Source of the DNA: Paramecium octaurelia
Taxonomy: Eukaryota; Ciliophora; Oligohymenophorea; Peniculida; Parameciidae
Assembly: GCA_905182995.1 (NCBI GenBank)
Contig: CAJJDP010000057.1
Location: 437,171 to 501,170 of the forward strand
Reading direction: 5' to 3'
Length of the DNA: 64,000 bases
A model generated the notes under the pieces. That model saw only the letters and a program-made list of their open reading frames with translations. It did not search any database and was not told where the DNA came from. Of this stretch, positions 38,147 through 51,356 are shown piece by piece (positions within the stretch are counted from its first letter, which is position 1; each line of letters opens with the position of its first letter). A program made the position numbers and the translations under genes.

Positions 38147-39431
38147 TCATTACTTTATGTGATGATTTATATTCTACTATTACTAATGCGATTCTGCATT
38201 TGTTTTCTTCATCTCCTCAAATATATCAGGTCGTATTTAAACAGGCAACGAGGTTTCTATTCCTCCAAACAACTTGTCATTCTCTTCCTCCTTCATAACT
38301 ATGGGCTACTACTACTGGATTGAGTGCAGCAAACTGGGATTCATATACAAAAAACTCATCATGGGTGTTTCAAACTTGTACATTCGATTAATTTCAGGAT
38401 CTGATGAGGACTTTAAGGATTCCTTTAACCAATTTTAAAAATCTTAATACTGCTTCAAAGCCTCAGGGTATTAATTTACTCTGTAGGAGTCTGATCTTAT
38501 GGAATCTTAAAAAAATGAAAATGGGTCTATTATTTACGGGAATTGTGATTATTGCATTTAAGAATGTTACAATGAGGGAAATTGTGATTAAGAAAATTAT
38601 ATTTATTATTGCTATTACTGAGATTATTAAGTTTAAAACTATGTAAATGGTATTGACTAACATTGTTACTCTGGTTACTTTTACTATTATTTGTTTTCCT
38701 GAAGGATTCCTTTTGGCATTTCCTCCAATTATTCTTCCATTTTGAATGATTATTAAATTTTCTTGAATTTTCTTATTTTCTTCATTCCCTGACTACATTT
38801 CAATCCTTCCTCATCCAGAACCCTCACTTTACTAGGTACGACATAATAAGGGTTCTACACTTTTCCATATTATTTTCTTATAAATGAATAAAATCTATTT
38901 TTGATCATGTTTTCCTAAATTTTATTTAATTATTACAGGCCTTCCAGACATTTTCTTTGACATATCTGACCATCTTGTACCCATCTTCTAATACATTTCC
39001 CAAATCTTTTTATCTTCCTGCTTAGTCCAAGGCGTTTTTATGATATTGGAATCTAAATGGTTAACATACCTCTCCCTTATCTATCTACCAGTTCTATTTG
39101 GTATCTCATTAGCTATTTGTTTCCAGTTAAATTAATAAATTTTTGTAAGTCTCAATACTTCCTTATCTTCCTCCTCTGTCCACTTTTGATTTCTTTCATT
39201 CTACCCTTATTTAAATCTTCTTACTTCTTTTGGTTTTATTCTTTTCCATCTTTATGCACATTAGGATGCGTTCCTACCAGGAACAAACTCAGCAATCAAC
39301 TTCCAATTTGAACCGTGTGTAAAAACTGCAGCCTGCAATTTATTGTCCTCCTCCTCCTTCCAATACTTTCGACTTTGTAATTTTTGATCGCAATCTTATT
39401 CAATAACCTAATGATTTCCTCTTCTTTTCAT
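38147..39431 (-). CDS. Three-repeat MYB transcription factor
   Basis: 420 aa; ATG 39431-39429, TGA 38149-38147, one intron 38915-38936. Three tandem MYB repeats occupy residues ~25-190: R1 KYWKEEEDNKLQ..NWKLIA..ASQCAQRWKRI; R2 QKWTEEEDKEVLRL..NWKQIANEIPNR; R3 TPWTKQEDKKIWEMY..RWSDMSKKM, with the intron inside R3. The regularly spaced Trp mark sequence-specific DNA binding as in c-Myb-type 3R proteins, which regulate cell-cycle genes in many eukaryotes. The rest is Asn/Gln-rich, including a ~60-residue stretch whose Gln are nearly all TAA/TAG. Convergent with the trichocyst gene (51 bases). Confidence 0.93.
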
Positions 39432-40228
39432 TCTAATGAATATATTTGTTGTTAAGTCGTACCTTTTTCTTCTGGGAATAACAATGTATATTAATTTGTT
39501 AAAGAAAATTCAATATTAAAAATTGGAGCAATTCTTTAAATTCACCACTTTTAGCATTTCTTGCAAGTAAAGACATTCATCCTTTATTAATTACTGAAAT
39601 GGCATCAATTGTATAAAGAAAAAATGCGAAAAATATTAAAGATTGATTTTTATGAATAAACATTCTTTTTAATATTATCATTTAATTATACTGAATTTCT
39701 TGATAGATCAACATAAACCAAAAGTCAAATTTTTAATCCGATACACCATGATAAATATCTTAAATTTCCAATTCAAATTATCATATTATAATCAAATTCA
39801 TATCTTATGTAAACTTTAAAATCAAAAAGTAATATTATCTTAAAGTAAAAAGATATGATAACTTCATTAGCTCTATTAATTCTTAAATCAAGCTATTAAT
39901 AATCTCAATTTTTAATTTCGACAGATCAATCTCTATATGTAAAATATTAAATGATTGAAATATATTTTTTTTATGAATTGTTATGAAATGGCATTTTTTT
40001 AATTAAAATTTTAATTAAAAATGAAGAACAATTTAAATAGTATTTGTTTGCGTTATACTCCATTTTATTTCTACCTGCATGATTTGAATGTTTGCAAAAT
40101 AAAAAACATAATTTTTTTTATTTAAAACATCTATCATTTTTTCATATCGAAAAAATAAATTGATGAAGCATAGAATTATCAAATGAGAATAGAATAAAAA
40201 ATGAATTGTTTTATAGATCGTCATGTTA
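39432..40228. other. Intergenic, about 800 bases
   Basis: Highly AT-rich. Both strands lack long ciliate-code ORFs with coding character. It is upstream of the MYB gene, so may carry its promoter. Nothing else recognised. Confidence 0.5.
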
Positions 40229-40687
40229 TCAGTTTACTAATTTCTTTATATTTTTGCTGATCTTTTGACAATATTTTTTTTTAAATTTCTATATGTTTCT
40301 AGAAGGATTTGATTCTAAGTAGTTTATTTCGTCAACTTCCAAAATAGTGATATCTTCTGAATTAATAAAATTACTCTAAAGAACTTTATTTGAATTTGAC
40401 CATTCTAATTCTATGTTCTGTTCCAAATTTTATTTCTATTCAAAAAATTAATTGGTTTATGCGTAGTTAAAGTAATTTTGCTTCAAATTTGTAATGTCCA
40501 GTTTGGTTTATACTTTCTTTGATTAATTAGCTTCTTCAAATAGGTCTTTTCCCATTCTTTTCTGTAAATGCGAACCGATGTTGGAGCCATCTTCACATTT
40601 TTCAAGAATAGCATCCACTCTATTAAGTGGAAAGAAATTGCACTTCTTTCTTTAATTAGCATATAAATATGTTCTTTAACAATCCAT
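40229..40687 (-). CDS. Hypothetical protein, 152 aa
   Basis: Intronless, ATG 40687-40685, TGA 40231-40229, 153 codons. Hydrophilic, Asn/Gln/Lys-rich, with a Cys-containing start (MDCQRTYLYANQRKKC) and a basic end (QKFKKKYCQKISKNIKKL). No domain recognised. Supported mainly by its open frame and coding-like composition; about 790 bases from the nearest gene on either side. Confidence 0.55.
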
Positions 40688-41897
40688 AATTATATATTTA
40701 TATTAATATTTTATTTTTTAAGTGCAAACAATAGTTTATTATATAACAGATTTATTCTATTAATCAGTTCTCATTAATTTATAAACTAAAGTGGATGAAG
40801 TAGTTTAAAAAACATTATTTGATGCAATGATATGTAAAACTATGTTAATCTATGATTTATTCCTAATTCAATATTAGATGAAAATTCTGGCATAAGGATC
40901 ACAAAAACCCATTACCACAAATAGCCTTCAATTTTTCTATAGTAAAAACCTTTAAAATCGAAACCTCTTTCTAATAGTCTAATAGACTCATACAGGATAA
41001 TAAATAAATTCATTTAAAATTTAACGTTTTGTGGAGAATAATACTTATCACTTAATCATCGCATGTTTTGAGGAAATTAAATGGGAAATAATTTGCATTC
41101 ATGAATGAATATGAAAACAATTAGAGTTTCATTGCAGAAACCCAATATATTCATAAGTAACAAATATATCTGTTATTAATGATTAATATTGAATGCAAAA
41201 TTTGTATTTGTGTAAAGATTCTTGTGTTTGAAATAATTCAAAACTATTCTGATTTTCTGATGCTATCATTTTATAATATAATTATATTTAATATAAAATT
41301 AATTTTATTTAGGCAATTTGATGATTGTAATGTATACAATGTTTTTATAAAATTCCTTTTATAACCAAAGCATTTTTATTTTTTAAATAAACTAGTTATA
41401 ACTAATTAGATGATACTCAGCCTAAGTCTTAACTTTGATATATTGATCAAGTGGAATTTACAGCCAATTGCATAATAGTAAAATATTCCTACATTATCCT
41501 TTGGATTATAATATCTTTCTTGTTTATTCAAACTGATATTCTCTTTAATTAACATATTTGTATCATTTTAATACCATAAATATTCCACTCCTATTTGAAA
41601 GTATTAAAATTGCACCAGCATTTTCTGTTATTTCATCAATATTTAAATGAGAAAATAAATGATTTAGAATTTTATTGATCTATTCTCATTCTATTTCATA
41701 CTAAACATCTAACCATCTATATATTGAATATGACTATTTCAAGCAGTATTTTCAGAGTTTAAGTATTACTTTTACTAAAGAATGTATTATGCTTATATGA
41801 ATTTTATACTTGAGTCTTAATTTAAGGAATGTATTAACAATGGCAAGAACGTATTCAATTGGTTATTTTAATACACAGATTTAGATATTTATCATTT
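40688..41897. other. Gene-poor stretch with a decayed coding trace
   Basis: About 1.2 kb, AT-rich. On the minus strand between ~41,410 and ~41,700 two frames alternate with coding-like text (NIDEITENAGAILILSNRSG in one, NKQERYYNPKDNVGIF in another) that cannot be joined by a plausible intron. This suggests an old gene remnant. Elsewhere nothing is recognised. Confidence 0.35.
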
Positions 41898-43092
41898 ATG
41901 ATTTGTTTCTTTTTCTTTATAATATTGAATTAAGCAAATACACATAATTGGCCTTATCTGCCAGTCATTAGCTACTACAATGTATTGCAATTAACTATGT
42001 AGATTGCTTTCATGTTGGAAGCGGAAATCCACAGTACTTAATTGTACTTTATCATTGATACTGGGTCAAGTGTGACCATGATAGAGTCTACTTATAAACA
42101 ATCTCAAACGTTTCAAAATCTAAACTAAACCTATGAGCAGCAATATGACTTAGGTAAATGCAAGGGAGTTTTTGGAATGGATAGACTAGTGCTATCAAAA
42201 TAATTGTATATTCCTTAATTTACAATGGCATATGGGACATGTTAGAAAATGCCTGTACACTTATTAACGATATTAGTTCTTTGACTAATACATAGGACTG
42301 ATGGGTTTGTCAAACAGATTTCAAGTGAAACATGTTTTCGAGGATTAATAATTTCATAGTTCCATCTTTGGATTGGAGTTTAGGAAAAACAAAGAGTCAA
42401 GACTCTATTATAATATCACAAACATAGAGGAGAAGGTCACTTGGCATTAATTGAATGTAGATCACAGATGGATGATCAAGATGCTGGGTGTTTATGTTGA
42501 CAACGAAGACGTGACTGATATATTTACAGGGAGTGCCTTTCTAGATAGCGGATATAGTTGTTTGGTTCTTACTTAAAGTAATGAAGTTTACATATAATAA
42601 GATTAATTTGCGTATATTTGGGAAAGGAATTTGAAATCCTTATGTAAAATAATCGATAAATCAATATATTGTGATTGCAACTATAATAATTTCCCCAACT
42701 TCACAATATATTTTGAAGGTGCCAAAATTATTATTGAATCTTAGAATTACTTTCCATATTCATATAGTAATGCATAGATTTAATTTAAGATGACAAACTT
42801 TGTAAGTTGTGTATCAGCCAACATAATCGAGATTACTTAATCTTAGGATTGCCATTCATAATGTCCACAACTGTGTTATTCGATAAAACTAATCAAAAAA
42901 TTGGTTTAGTTGAGTAAGCATCATATATTTATTCTTAGTTCATTTGACATTCATTAAATATCTCCAATTTATTTTCATCTCCAACTCATAATAGTCGGCA
43001 CTTTAACATTAGTCATAATTTTCTATGCCTCATAGAAAGAAAGGACTTTTGTTAAAGTTGATATCGAACTCCGAAATTTGGAATATTTGTGA
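41898..43092 (+). CDS. Pepsin-like aspartic protease, membrane anchored
   Basis: 374 aa; ATG 41898, TGA 43090-43092; introns 42255-42276, 42767-42789, 42914-42938 give exactly 375 codons. Signal peptide MICFFFIILNQANT. First catalytic motif DTGSS at ~residue 56, second FLDSGYS (Asp-Ser-Gly) in the C-lobe, then the family end pattern LILGLPFIMSTTVLFDKTNQ followed by IGLV. After the last intron come a membrane helix (LIIVGTLTLVIIFYA) and a short charged tail, so it is a type I protein, probably lysosomal or on the cell surface. The lobe is shorter than in pepsins. Upstream of DTGSS another frame also reads protease-like (VGSGNPQYL), so the N-terminal model is less certain. Confidence 0.83.
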
Positions 43093-43136
43093 TTCTCATC
43101 AATGTTTATAGGTTTATAAATTCAGTAAATAATAAT

Positions 43137-45073
43137 TCAATTCTTTTTTGAATAACTTGATATTCTTTAGGCCAAAGCAGAGTTCCCTTTGAATTACTCA
43201 ACGAGTTTTTAAATGATTTCGCTGTTCTGATGTGAACTGTTATTATTGTGATTAGTGGCTTGATGTGAAGAGCTATTATCAACACTATAAAATAAATCAT
43301 AAAAGAAGTCTATTACCTAAATTCTGAAGTCTTGTTATAGAATTATTGTCTAGTATCTTATTATGGTTATTTTTTCTAAGCATTTGAGCCATTATTAGAA
43401 TTTCTATATTAATAAGTGATGCTTACTTGGGGGAATTCAAAAATTTCAAAGTTGGTGATGGATTATGAGATCTACTCTAAGGGGAATTTTAGGATTTAAA
43501 TGTTTTTCTAATATAAGTGATACATACTTACTTGATTCCTTCTTGTCGTTATTTAAGAGATTCTTTGATTATTTTTAGATCTATCATGGAGTTAGTTTGT
43601 AAGGATCTTACAAATTGTGATTGTTTTCTAAGAGTGTCAGTTTGGGATAGATTATCTAAAATCTGACTATAAAATTTACTTAATTTTGATTGTAATTCAT
43701 TGATGATTTGATCCTTGGAAGCCAATTGATTTTGCAATTTGGTTGTCAACTCATTTAATTCTAATTTCTCCTATTTGATTCCCAAAATTTATAAATTAAG
43801 TTCATTAATTTTTGAATCAACGGATGTATCTACTGGTTTTCTATTAATTTATTAATCATAATCTTAATAGATTTTAGATAATTAAGCTCTAAGTAATTTG
43901 ATTTCTCCCAATTCAGCCTTGAGACTAGTAATTAAGGTTCGATGTTCATCCATCTTTTCTTCTTCATCCATATTGAGAATCTATTTAATTTTGTTTTATA
44001 GGAGTTAGATCAAATCAAATAAATCTTTTTTACTAAAATCAATTGATTGATCTATTAATCTAAGTATTTGTCCAATTTTATACTGGACACTTTCATATTA
44101 GGTTTGAGTTAAATAAACTTCTTTTTAATTTTTTACATTCATTTCAGTGAATGATTAAGATAACGATACATGATAAGGCTGTTTAATTGATTGTTGTTGA
44201 TTGATGTATGGCTGTTAAAAGGTTATTTAAGATTTGGTTAATAATGAATGATGTTATAATTAATCTTATGGTTGTGACTGAGATTTTAGCATGGTAATTT
44301 AGAATTTTGCATTATTTAGATCGTTCTTCAATGAGACTAACTATTTCTTGTAAAACTCCTCTTAATCATACAATTATTCATTCATAGTTGTAATTTTGTA
44401 TTCAGTTTCCAATTGGATTTCAATTTATTTAACTTTTTCTTGATTACATTTCTTCTTAAGTATGAAATTCTCTTTTTCCAACTCCTTGATTTTAGCTTCC
44501 ATGACAGCTATTTATTCCTTGTACTAGAGATAGAGATAGGGCTTACTTCTTCCTTCAACCTGCTGTTCTCAAGTTCTAGACGAGCTATCAAGTCTTTTTC
44601 CAAGGGCTTCTTACTGAACTTTAATTACTAACTATTGACCATACTCATATTGTCTAAATTAAAATCTTAACTTGAGGGTTTGGAATGCTTAATAGATGAG
44701 AGTTTAAGATTACATTCTGTAATTGACTTGGTGTTTACTCTTCGGGTATTTCTGAAAGGGGATTGTTAAAAACTGACTTGGAATAGAGCATGTCATCATC
44801 ATCTTGATTCATACCCATAATTTAGGAATGCGTTAAGAATGGGACTCTGGGAGATGAGACATCTATCTAAGTTTTGGGAGTAGTTTCTGTTGGAATCTCT
44901 TGCTCTTCAGGTTCTAAATGTTCAATATTCCTGATGGCAGTTTTGGGAGTGTCTTTTTGTTATTGGTTATTGCAAGATGGGAAAGACACTCGATATGGTA
45001 TGTTGATGTCTAGTTCTCGCTTGATATGTAAAGGAGATTGCTCTTCTTCATATATCATCTCCACTTAATCCAT
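43137..45073 (-). CDS. Coiled-coil protein, 600 aa
   Basis: ATG 45073-45071, TGA 43139-43137; introns 44752-44777, 44518-44546, 43508-43531, 43404-43426, 43285-43316 give exactly 601 codons. Order: ~150-residue acidic, Pro/Ser-rich head; coil from ARLELENSRLKEE through EAKIKELEKENFILKKK; Gln/Asn-rich middle; second coil (NQLASKDQIINELQSKLSKF); and a Ser/Asn-rich tail (SQNSPQSRSHNPSP, SSSHQATNHNNNSSHQ). Likely a cytoskeletal linker; no named family. Three of the introns sit in the last ~90 codons. Confidence 0.78.
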
Positions 45074-45246
45074 TTAATTAATAAACAAAATAAATTATTA
45101 TCAAATTTCATTGAAGACAATGAGATCTTCGAACACATATTAAATCATACTTTATAAATTTTGTAATTCTTTTTCCATATTGAGCCTATTGACTAAAAGA
45201 ATCCTTTAAAAGTAAGTTATAAATAAAGAATTTAATTAAAATTCTA

Positions 45247-47742
45247 ATGGGAGCTAATCAAAGTAATCAACAAGCATAACAAGAAAAGAAGCGTCCAAGA
45301 AAGAGAGATCTCTTGATGGGCTTGTGTATGAGTTAACTACAACCCAAGGATGCGTAAGCGAGAAGCAGATTGTAAAAGAGTCTTTCTGAGAATATGAAAT
45401 GTCAAACACAAGACATATTAACGTAATTTATTTGTTTACATTCTTAGTAAGATGAGTGACGAGGAAATGCCTAAGCATTCAATTAAAATATTACAATACT
45501 TTTTAAATTTCCTTACAATCAAGGAGTGTATGCAACTCAAGCTGGTTAATAGAAAACTGAAATTCATGATCGAAATGAGTAGCAACATCTACTCAAACTT
45601 TCTCAGTCAATATTATTTGAGAAAGTTGTAGTTACACTGTTTTGTAGAATATGGATTACATCGGGGATTTGTGTCTGTATTCTCTGAACAATTATTGAAT
45701 ATTGAGACAAACTAGGATGAATCCTGGATACGGATATATGCAAATTTCCATAAAAGCATGTAATTCAATTTTTAGATTATTCCTTAGATCCTAATTGAGG
45801 AGAATTGAAGAAGAGATATCGTCTCATTTTAGCATTGATTATTCCATAACAGAAAAAATACTAGAAATCTGCAGAAATCCCACATTCCCTATTCCAATTT
45901 TGACTGATGACGTCCTTAAACAATCAACCACAAGTTGGTTTCAGTTAGAACTTGCCTAAAAAACAACTGACTACAGTGCTGTGGAAAGAGTCCCCCTCTT
46001 AGATTAATTGACAGATAAATTATATGACGAATGCGAGGCCACTTTCAATAAAGACAATATAAAACACACCCAATTATTATTTGAATTAAGATGGATAATC
46101 ATCGACAACTTTATAAAGGATCCAAGTTCCTTAGATTAAGATAATGTTCCAATATTGTTAAAGTTACTGGCTCAACTACTTCATTTCATTTATCAAAGGT
46201 GCATTTTTAGTAGAAATGTCTTGACCATCATTAAGTAAAACAAGAAGCCAGCCTTATTTTTAAATATGTATTCAGTGTTGTGGGAATCCTTCATTGGAAT
46301 TGTTTGGGCACTAAATAGATCCCTTAAGAAGATGTATAATAAATTGGATTAGTTATTTAATAAATACTACACAACCTAATTCCCTTAAATCACATTCACT
46401 AGTGCACTGGTTAGATTGTGGACATAGATTGTAATCAAAGGTACCAAGAATGTTGAAAATGATCCTATAGAAAATGAATTGTTCTTATCTTTTGATACAA
46501 TTTTGAGAAATAAAAGAAACTTATTATTTGAGTATTTCACCAAAGATTAAATCAAAAATCAGAAACAATCAATAAGTCATATTGTTGATGACGATTATTT
46601 TAAATACTGTTCAAGTGCAGTTGATAGTTTGTTAAACAAATTTACCTCAAATATCCTTGACTTATCCTTACATGAACAAAGTATTCATTGGATTGGACAT
46701 TCTTAAGTTAAAGTTGGATAACTCTATGGATAAATCCTAGAAATTGTAGTCAAATAGACAAATGAACTTTATAATCAAGCATCCATATAATTCTCTACAA
46801 ACTTTACTGTCTTTAAAGATTACATATTAGGTATTTAATATCATCTATACCTTAGCTGAAACCAGATACATGTAAGAAATCCTGAATCAATGGACCGTAT
46901 AAGTGTGTATCTTACCGATCGGAATAAATTACTTGTATGACAAAATTAAAATCAACCTCAGACAATATGTTCTATCTTGTTAATTGAACTCCTGCATTGA
47001 AGAGTAGAGAAATTTTGAGGAGAATATTTTGGAATCTTAGATTATACCCCCAACTCTTCAATTTATCAAATTTAATGAACCAGACGAATTATCATCAAGA
47101 ATTGAGAGAGAAGATTCTATCTTAGAAAGTTTCATTTGCTAAATATTGAAAGAAGAGGTAACACAACCTGTAGGATTGTCTCGAATGGTTTAATAACATC
47201 AACAGCAATCAATTTACTAGCAATAGTTTAATTTGCCTAAAATCTCCTCAACTAAGCAACAAAGCATTGTGGAAGGAGATTACAGTAAACTCAGAATGCT
47301 TTCAACTTTCTCTGCAAGTACTAGAGTTAGTTAAGTTACATAAATTACTAGTGTTCTTAGTTAATAGATACTTTCATCCATAAGATCAAACCTCAATATG
47401 TTCTAGGTCAAGGATATTAGGTATAAATTGGAGAACAATTAATGGGCCACTTATTTAAAGGACATCCATATTTTGGAAGTAGAAAATAAAATCAAAATTG
47501 ATAAGAGAAACAACCAAATCTAAATGAGAAATTTCATGAGACAAATACCTTAAGATTTAGAAGAATCATTTAACAATATCATCGATTTTACAAAGATCTG
47601 GAATTTGTTAGATACTCAAAACATCTACTTAGCAACAGACGATGTGGCCAATATTGAAATAAATAAACAGTTTCCTTAAAGAGTTTTCAGCGAAATCCAA
47701 TTTGGAGATGGGCTGTTTGCATCATATTTCTAATAAGTATGA
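45247..47742 (+). CDS. Large protein with F-box-like N-terminus, 805 aa
   Basis: ATG 45247, TGA 47740-47742; introns 45423-45447, 45760-45787, 46831-46855 give exactly 806 codons. Starts MGANQSNQQ, a good N-myristoylation site. Residues ~70-115 (HSIKILQYFLNFLTIKECMQ, LKLVNRKLKFM) have the spacing of an F-box (substrate adaptor of SCF ubiquitin ligases), though weakly. The remaining ~680 residues are helical without recognised repeats, ending near SEIQFGDGLFASYF. If the F-box is real, the protein would recruit targets to SKP1/cullin at membranes; this is inference. Confidence 0.7.
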
Positions 47743-47913
47743 GTTACTGTATTAGAGATGATTGTTTATTTAAGTAATTCATTATTAATTATTCTTTATT
47801 CTCTATTTGAAATTCATCTAAAAACTTTATTATTATAGCCTTTAAATGTGTAAAATTAATAAATATACTAATTCTAATATTAATTAATGATCAATTTTAT
47901 TTTATTTTGATAA

Positions 47914-49610
47914 ATGGGAAAAAATTTCAATATCTCCAAATCGCTGGTTTATATACTGATATCAACTGCTGTCGTTGGAGAAATAGCCTCTATTATTAGA
48001 TTCTGCTTCATTTCTAAAAGCTAACACGTTATTGGAACTTCTGAAGGTAATTTAAAATAATTCTAAATAGGATGGTTTGGCATTATGAAAGACACTTCCG
48101 ATCATTAATGGAATGCTTATCAGTAGAATCTTTAAACGATCCTTCTTTTTTAATTTTTTTGTCTGTTAGGATCATTTTTAATTAAAAAAATCTCGAATAA
48201 TCAAACTTAACTTTAAAATCTATAATACTTCAACATCACAATAGGTTTGATTTTCAGTTTTGTGGCAATGAGTTTTGGAGTAATCTTCTAATTTGTAGTT
48301 TTGATGATTTTCTATATTTTACAAAAGGTATTTTAATCACTATACTTAGTATTTAATTAATTTTAAATACTTTGTTTTATCCCTATGGACATTTGTTATG
48401 GTATTTTTGTATCTCAACGAAAGACTTAATGGATTCAATTTTAAAATGATTTCTCCTCACTTAGAAATACTTGATTAAATCTAAGAGGAATAATAATAAA
48501 TTTAATGGCACCGTCTCTTCAACTTAGTTTTATTGAGAATCATAAGTTTTTCCTTGGATCACTATTGGGCAGCCTAAGAAATAAAAAAGTATGATATTTA
48601 ATCGAATTTAGAAATTAATTTAAAGCAATACCACCCAAGACGTCTGGATAAGAGTATCGAGATTTAGTAAAGCAAAGCCAGGATATATCTGAATACAATT
48701 TTCTTGGGTACCTTGCATACATATATTACACTCCTTTATTTATTACAGGACCAACGATTACATTTAATGCATTCAACGCTTAACTAAAATAGAGGTAATA
48801 AGCAAACAAAAATGTTAAAGAAGTAATTTATTATGTACTTCGTGTTTATGTATTGAATTTGTTAACATTTGAAATATTCCTTCATGTTTGTTATCCTAAT
48901 GCTATTTCAAATATACAAGAGAATAATCATATTTGGTAATCTTTATCATTTTATGATTTTCATGTTATGTCATTCGTTAATTTGATTTTCATTTGGTACA
49001 AATTTATGATTATCTGGCGTATTTCAAGAGCCTGGGCATTAATTGACGGTATTATGTTAGAATTAACCTGTATATAGGGATAGAAGTACCTGAAAATATG
49101 AGCAGATGCATCTATAATAATTACAACTTTAGTGGATTTTGGAGATCATGGCATAGAAGCTTTAACTAATGGCTAATTCGATACTTGTATATACCTTTGG
49201 GCGGTTCACATTACAAAGCATTAAACATTTGGGTTGTTTTCTTGTTTGTTGCATTCTGGCATGATTTTAAGAGTGACTTATTCTTTTGGGCCTTTATCAT
49301 TTGCTTGGCCTTATTACCAGAGATGGCTGCAATGTACTTTTTTAACAGAGAACAATATTATAAATTTTGGTGGTTCAAATATTTAACTGCAATAGCAGCA
49401 GGATTCTAGATTGAAGTCATGAGTCTAGCCAATTTTATTGGATTTGGGTAAGGAAAAGATTGTCTGAATCATATTTATTAAAAATATTTCAATTTAGAGT
49501 GTATGATCATTTTTATCTTGGTGGCCATTTTTAGAAACGGTAGTGGTGTTATTTTAGGATTGTACGTTAGATAAAAGGAAGAAGAAACTTAAAAAGTTAA
49601 GAAATATTGA
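47914..49610 (+). CDS. MBOAT acyltransferase, GUP1-like (paralog 1)
   Basis: Membrane-bound O-acyltransferase of 540 aa in ER membranes. ATG 47914, TGA 49608-49610; introns 48328-48349 (22 nt), 48589-48611 (23 nt), 49049-49077 (29 nt), all frame-breaking, giving exactly 541 codons. About ten hydrophobic helices. Signature region: [34 protein letters not shown] and FVAFWHDF, the last with the catalytic His of the MBOAT family; the order matches GUP1/HHATL proteins (lipid remodelling, including GPI anchors in yeast). The substrate cannot be told from sequence. Tandem with a close paralog 40 bases downstream. Confidence 0.9.
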
Positions 49611-49649
49611 ATGGATGTAAATTAATCAACAATATATTATTATATTAAT

Positions 49650-51356
49650 ATGAGATAACAATAATCAAATAAATCCTTTAATATCTCAAATGCATCCTTT
49701 TACATTTCATTGGCCTGCATGATTGGTTTTGAATCTTATTCTCTCTATCGATTTTCATACATCTGTAAATCAAATTAGGTAGAGGGCATCGAAGAAGGTT
49801 TTTTAATATTTAATTATATAGGCTATTTTGGATTCTTTAGGGATCATTCAGACCTTCAATGGGGAGAGTTTGCAGGACATTTAACTGAATTAATGGCTTT
49901 TCAACTCATTTTTTTGATTGGCTCATATACTGTTAAATATTATAGTAAATTAGAAAGCAAATAAAGAAACTTATAATACTATAATATTTGTCTAGGGATG
50001 AGTTATGCTTTCTATTTACATAATATAGGAATGATTTTTTAATTATTCATAATCATAGGGTTTTATTTATTCCAAAAAGTAATTACATACTTAACTTAAT
50101 ACTAGATATTTTATAAAATGAAATATTTCATCCCCGTTTTATGGACTCTAGCTTTGATGACTCTATGGTCTAATGAGACATTTCAAGGATACTCATTCGC
50201 TATGATATCACCGTAATTGAAATTCTTAGAAGATTTCAAACATAACAATTAATTAGTGAGATGGAACCTAGTATTTAACATGATTTTATTGAGAATTATT
50301 AGTTTCTCAGTAGATAAAGTTTGGGCTTCCTAATAGGACACCAAATACAAGTAAACTTTTGCTAATTCAAAAAGATATGATTTAATACACGAGAAACAAA
50401 CACTTAAAACATATAGGGAGAGAGTATAAGAACCACAACCATTAGAAGAATACAACTTTTTCGGTTATCTTAGCTTTTTATTTTATGTTCCTCTTCTTTT
50501 TTCAGGGCCATCTATGGGCTATAATGCTTTCAATTCTCAATTGAAAATTCCCCAATAACAGATGAATCGAGCATAAGTCTTAAAATATATCCTTAGAGTG
50601 TATTTTCTTGATTTTTTGACTTTTGAACTCTTTCTACATGTGTGCTACCCCAACGCTATTCCAAAAATTGCTAGTAATTTTAAAATTGTGAAAACTTTTT
50701 CTGTTTTTGAATTACATGTTATGGGTTTCACAAACCTCATCTTTTTATGGTACAAATTTCTGACGATATGGAGAATTGCAAGAGGATGGGCATTATTGGA
50801 TGGTATTTAATATTCTATAGTAGGAATTGAGACACCTGAAAATATGAATAGATGCATTTATAACAATTATAATTTTAGTGGATTTTGGAGATCTTGGCAT
50901 AGAAGTTTCAATTAGTGGTTGATTAGATATATATATGTTCCATTGGGGGGCTCCAAATATAAATCATTGAATATGTGGGCTGTCTTTACTTTTGTTGCCT
51001 TGTGGCATGATTTTAAGTTAGATCTTTTGCTTTGGGCTTGGATTATTTGTTTAGCTTTGATTCCAGAAATAGCTTTACAAAAATATTTTGATAAGGAATT
51101 TTTCTATAAAAAGCCATGGTTTATTTGGTTATGTAGATTAGGAGGAGGATTTTAGATTGAAATGATGTGTTTAGCTAATCTTATTGGATTTGGTAATGGA
51201 CATGAAGGTATGAATTTCGTCCTTGAAAAATATATGAGTTGGGAAGGCTTAATATGCTTCATATTCTATTGTGTTATTAGAAATGGATGGGCAACAACTT
51301 ATCAATTTAGAATCAGGGATGATGAAAAAGCAGAGTCAAATGAAAAAAACTTTTGA
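49650..51356 (+). CDS. MBOAT acyltransferase, GUP1-like (paralog 2)
   Basis: 544 aa if spliced; ATG 49650, TGA 51354-51356. Same topology and signature as paralog 1: [45 protein letters not shown] with the catalytic His. Introns at the same three places and phases: 50079-50105 (27 nt), 50351-50374 (24 nt), 50803-50823 (21 nt). All are multiples of three and contain no TGA in frame, so the gene is open from ATG to stop even unspliced. Either these introns are retained sometimes or have become coding. Paralog divergence is moderate. Start chosen as the first ATG after the previous stop. Confidence 0.9.

Noticed and set aside
38102-38663. Hydrophobic ORFs on both strands that look like membrane proteins
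   Set aside because: They are wrong-frame readings of the Asn/Gln-rich part of the MYB gene; poly-Asn codons read as Ile/Leu in other frames.
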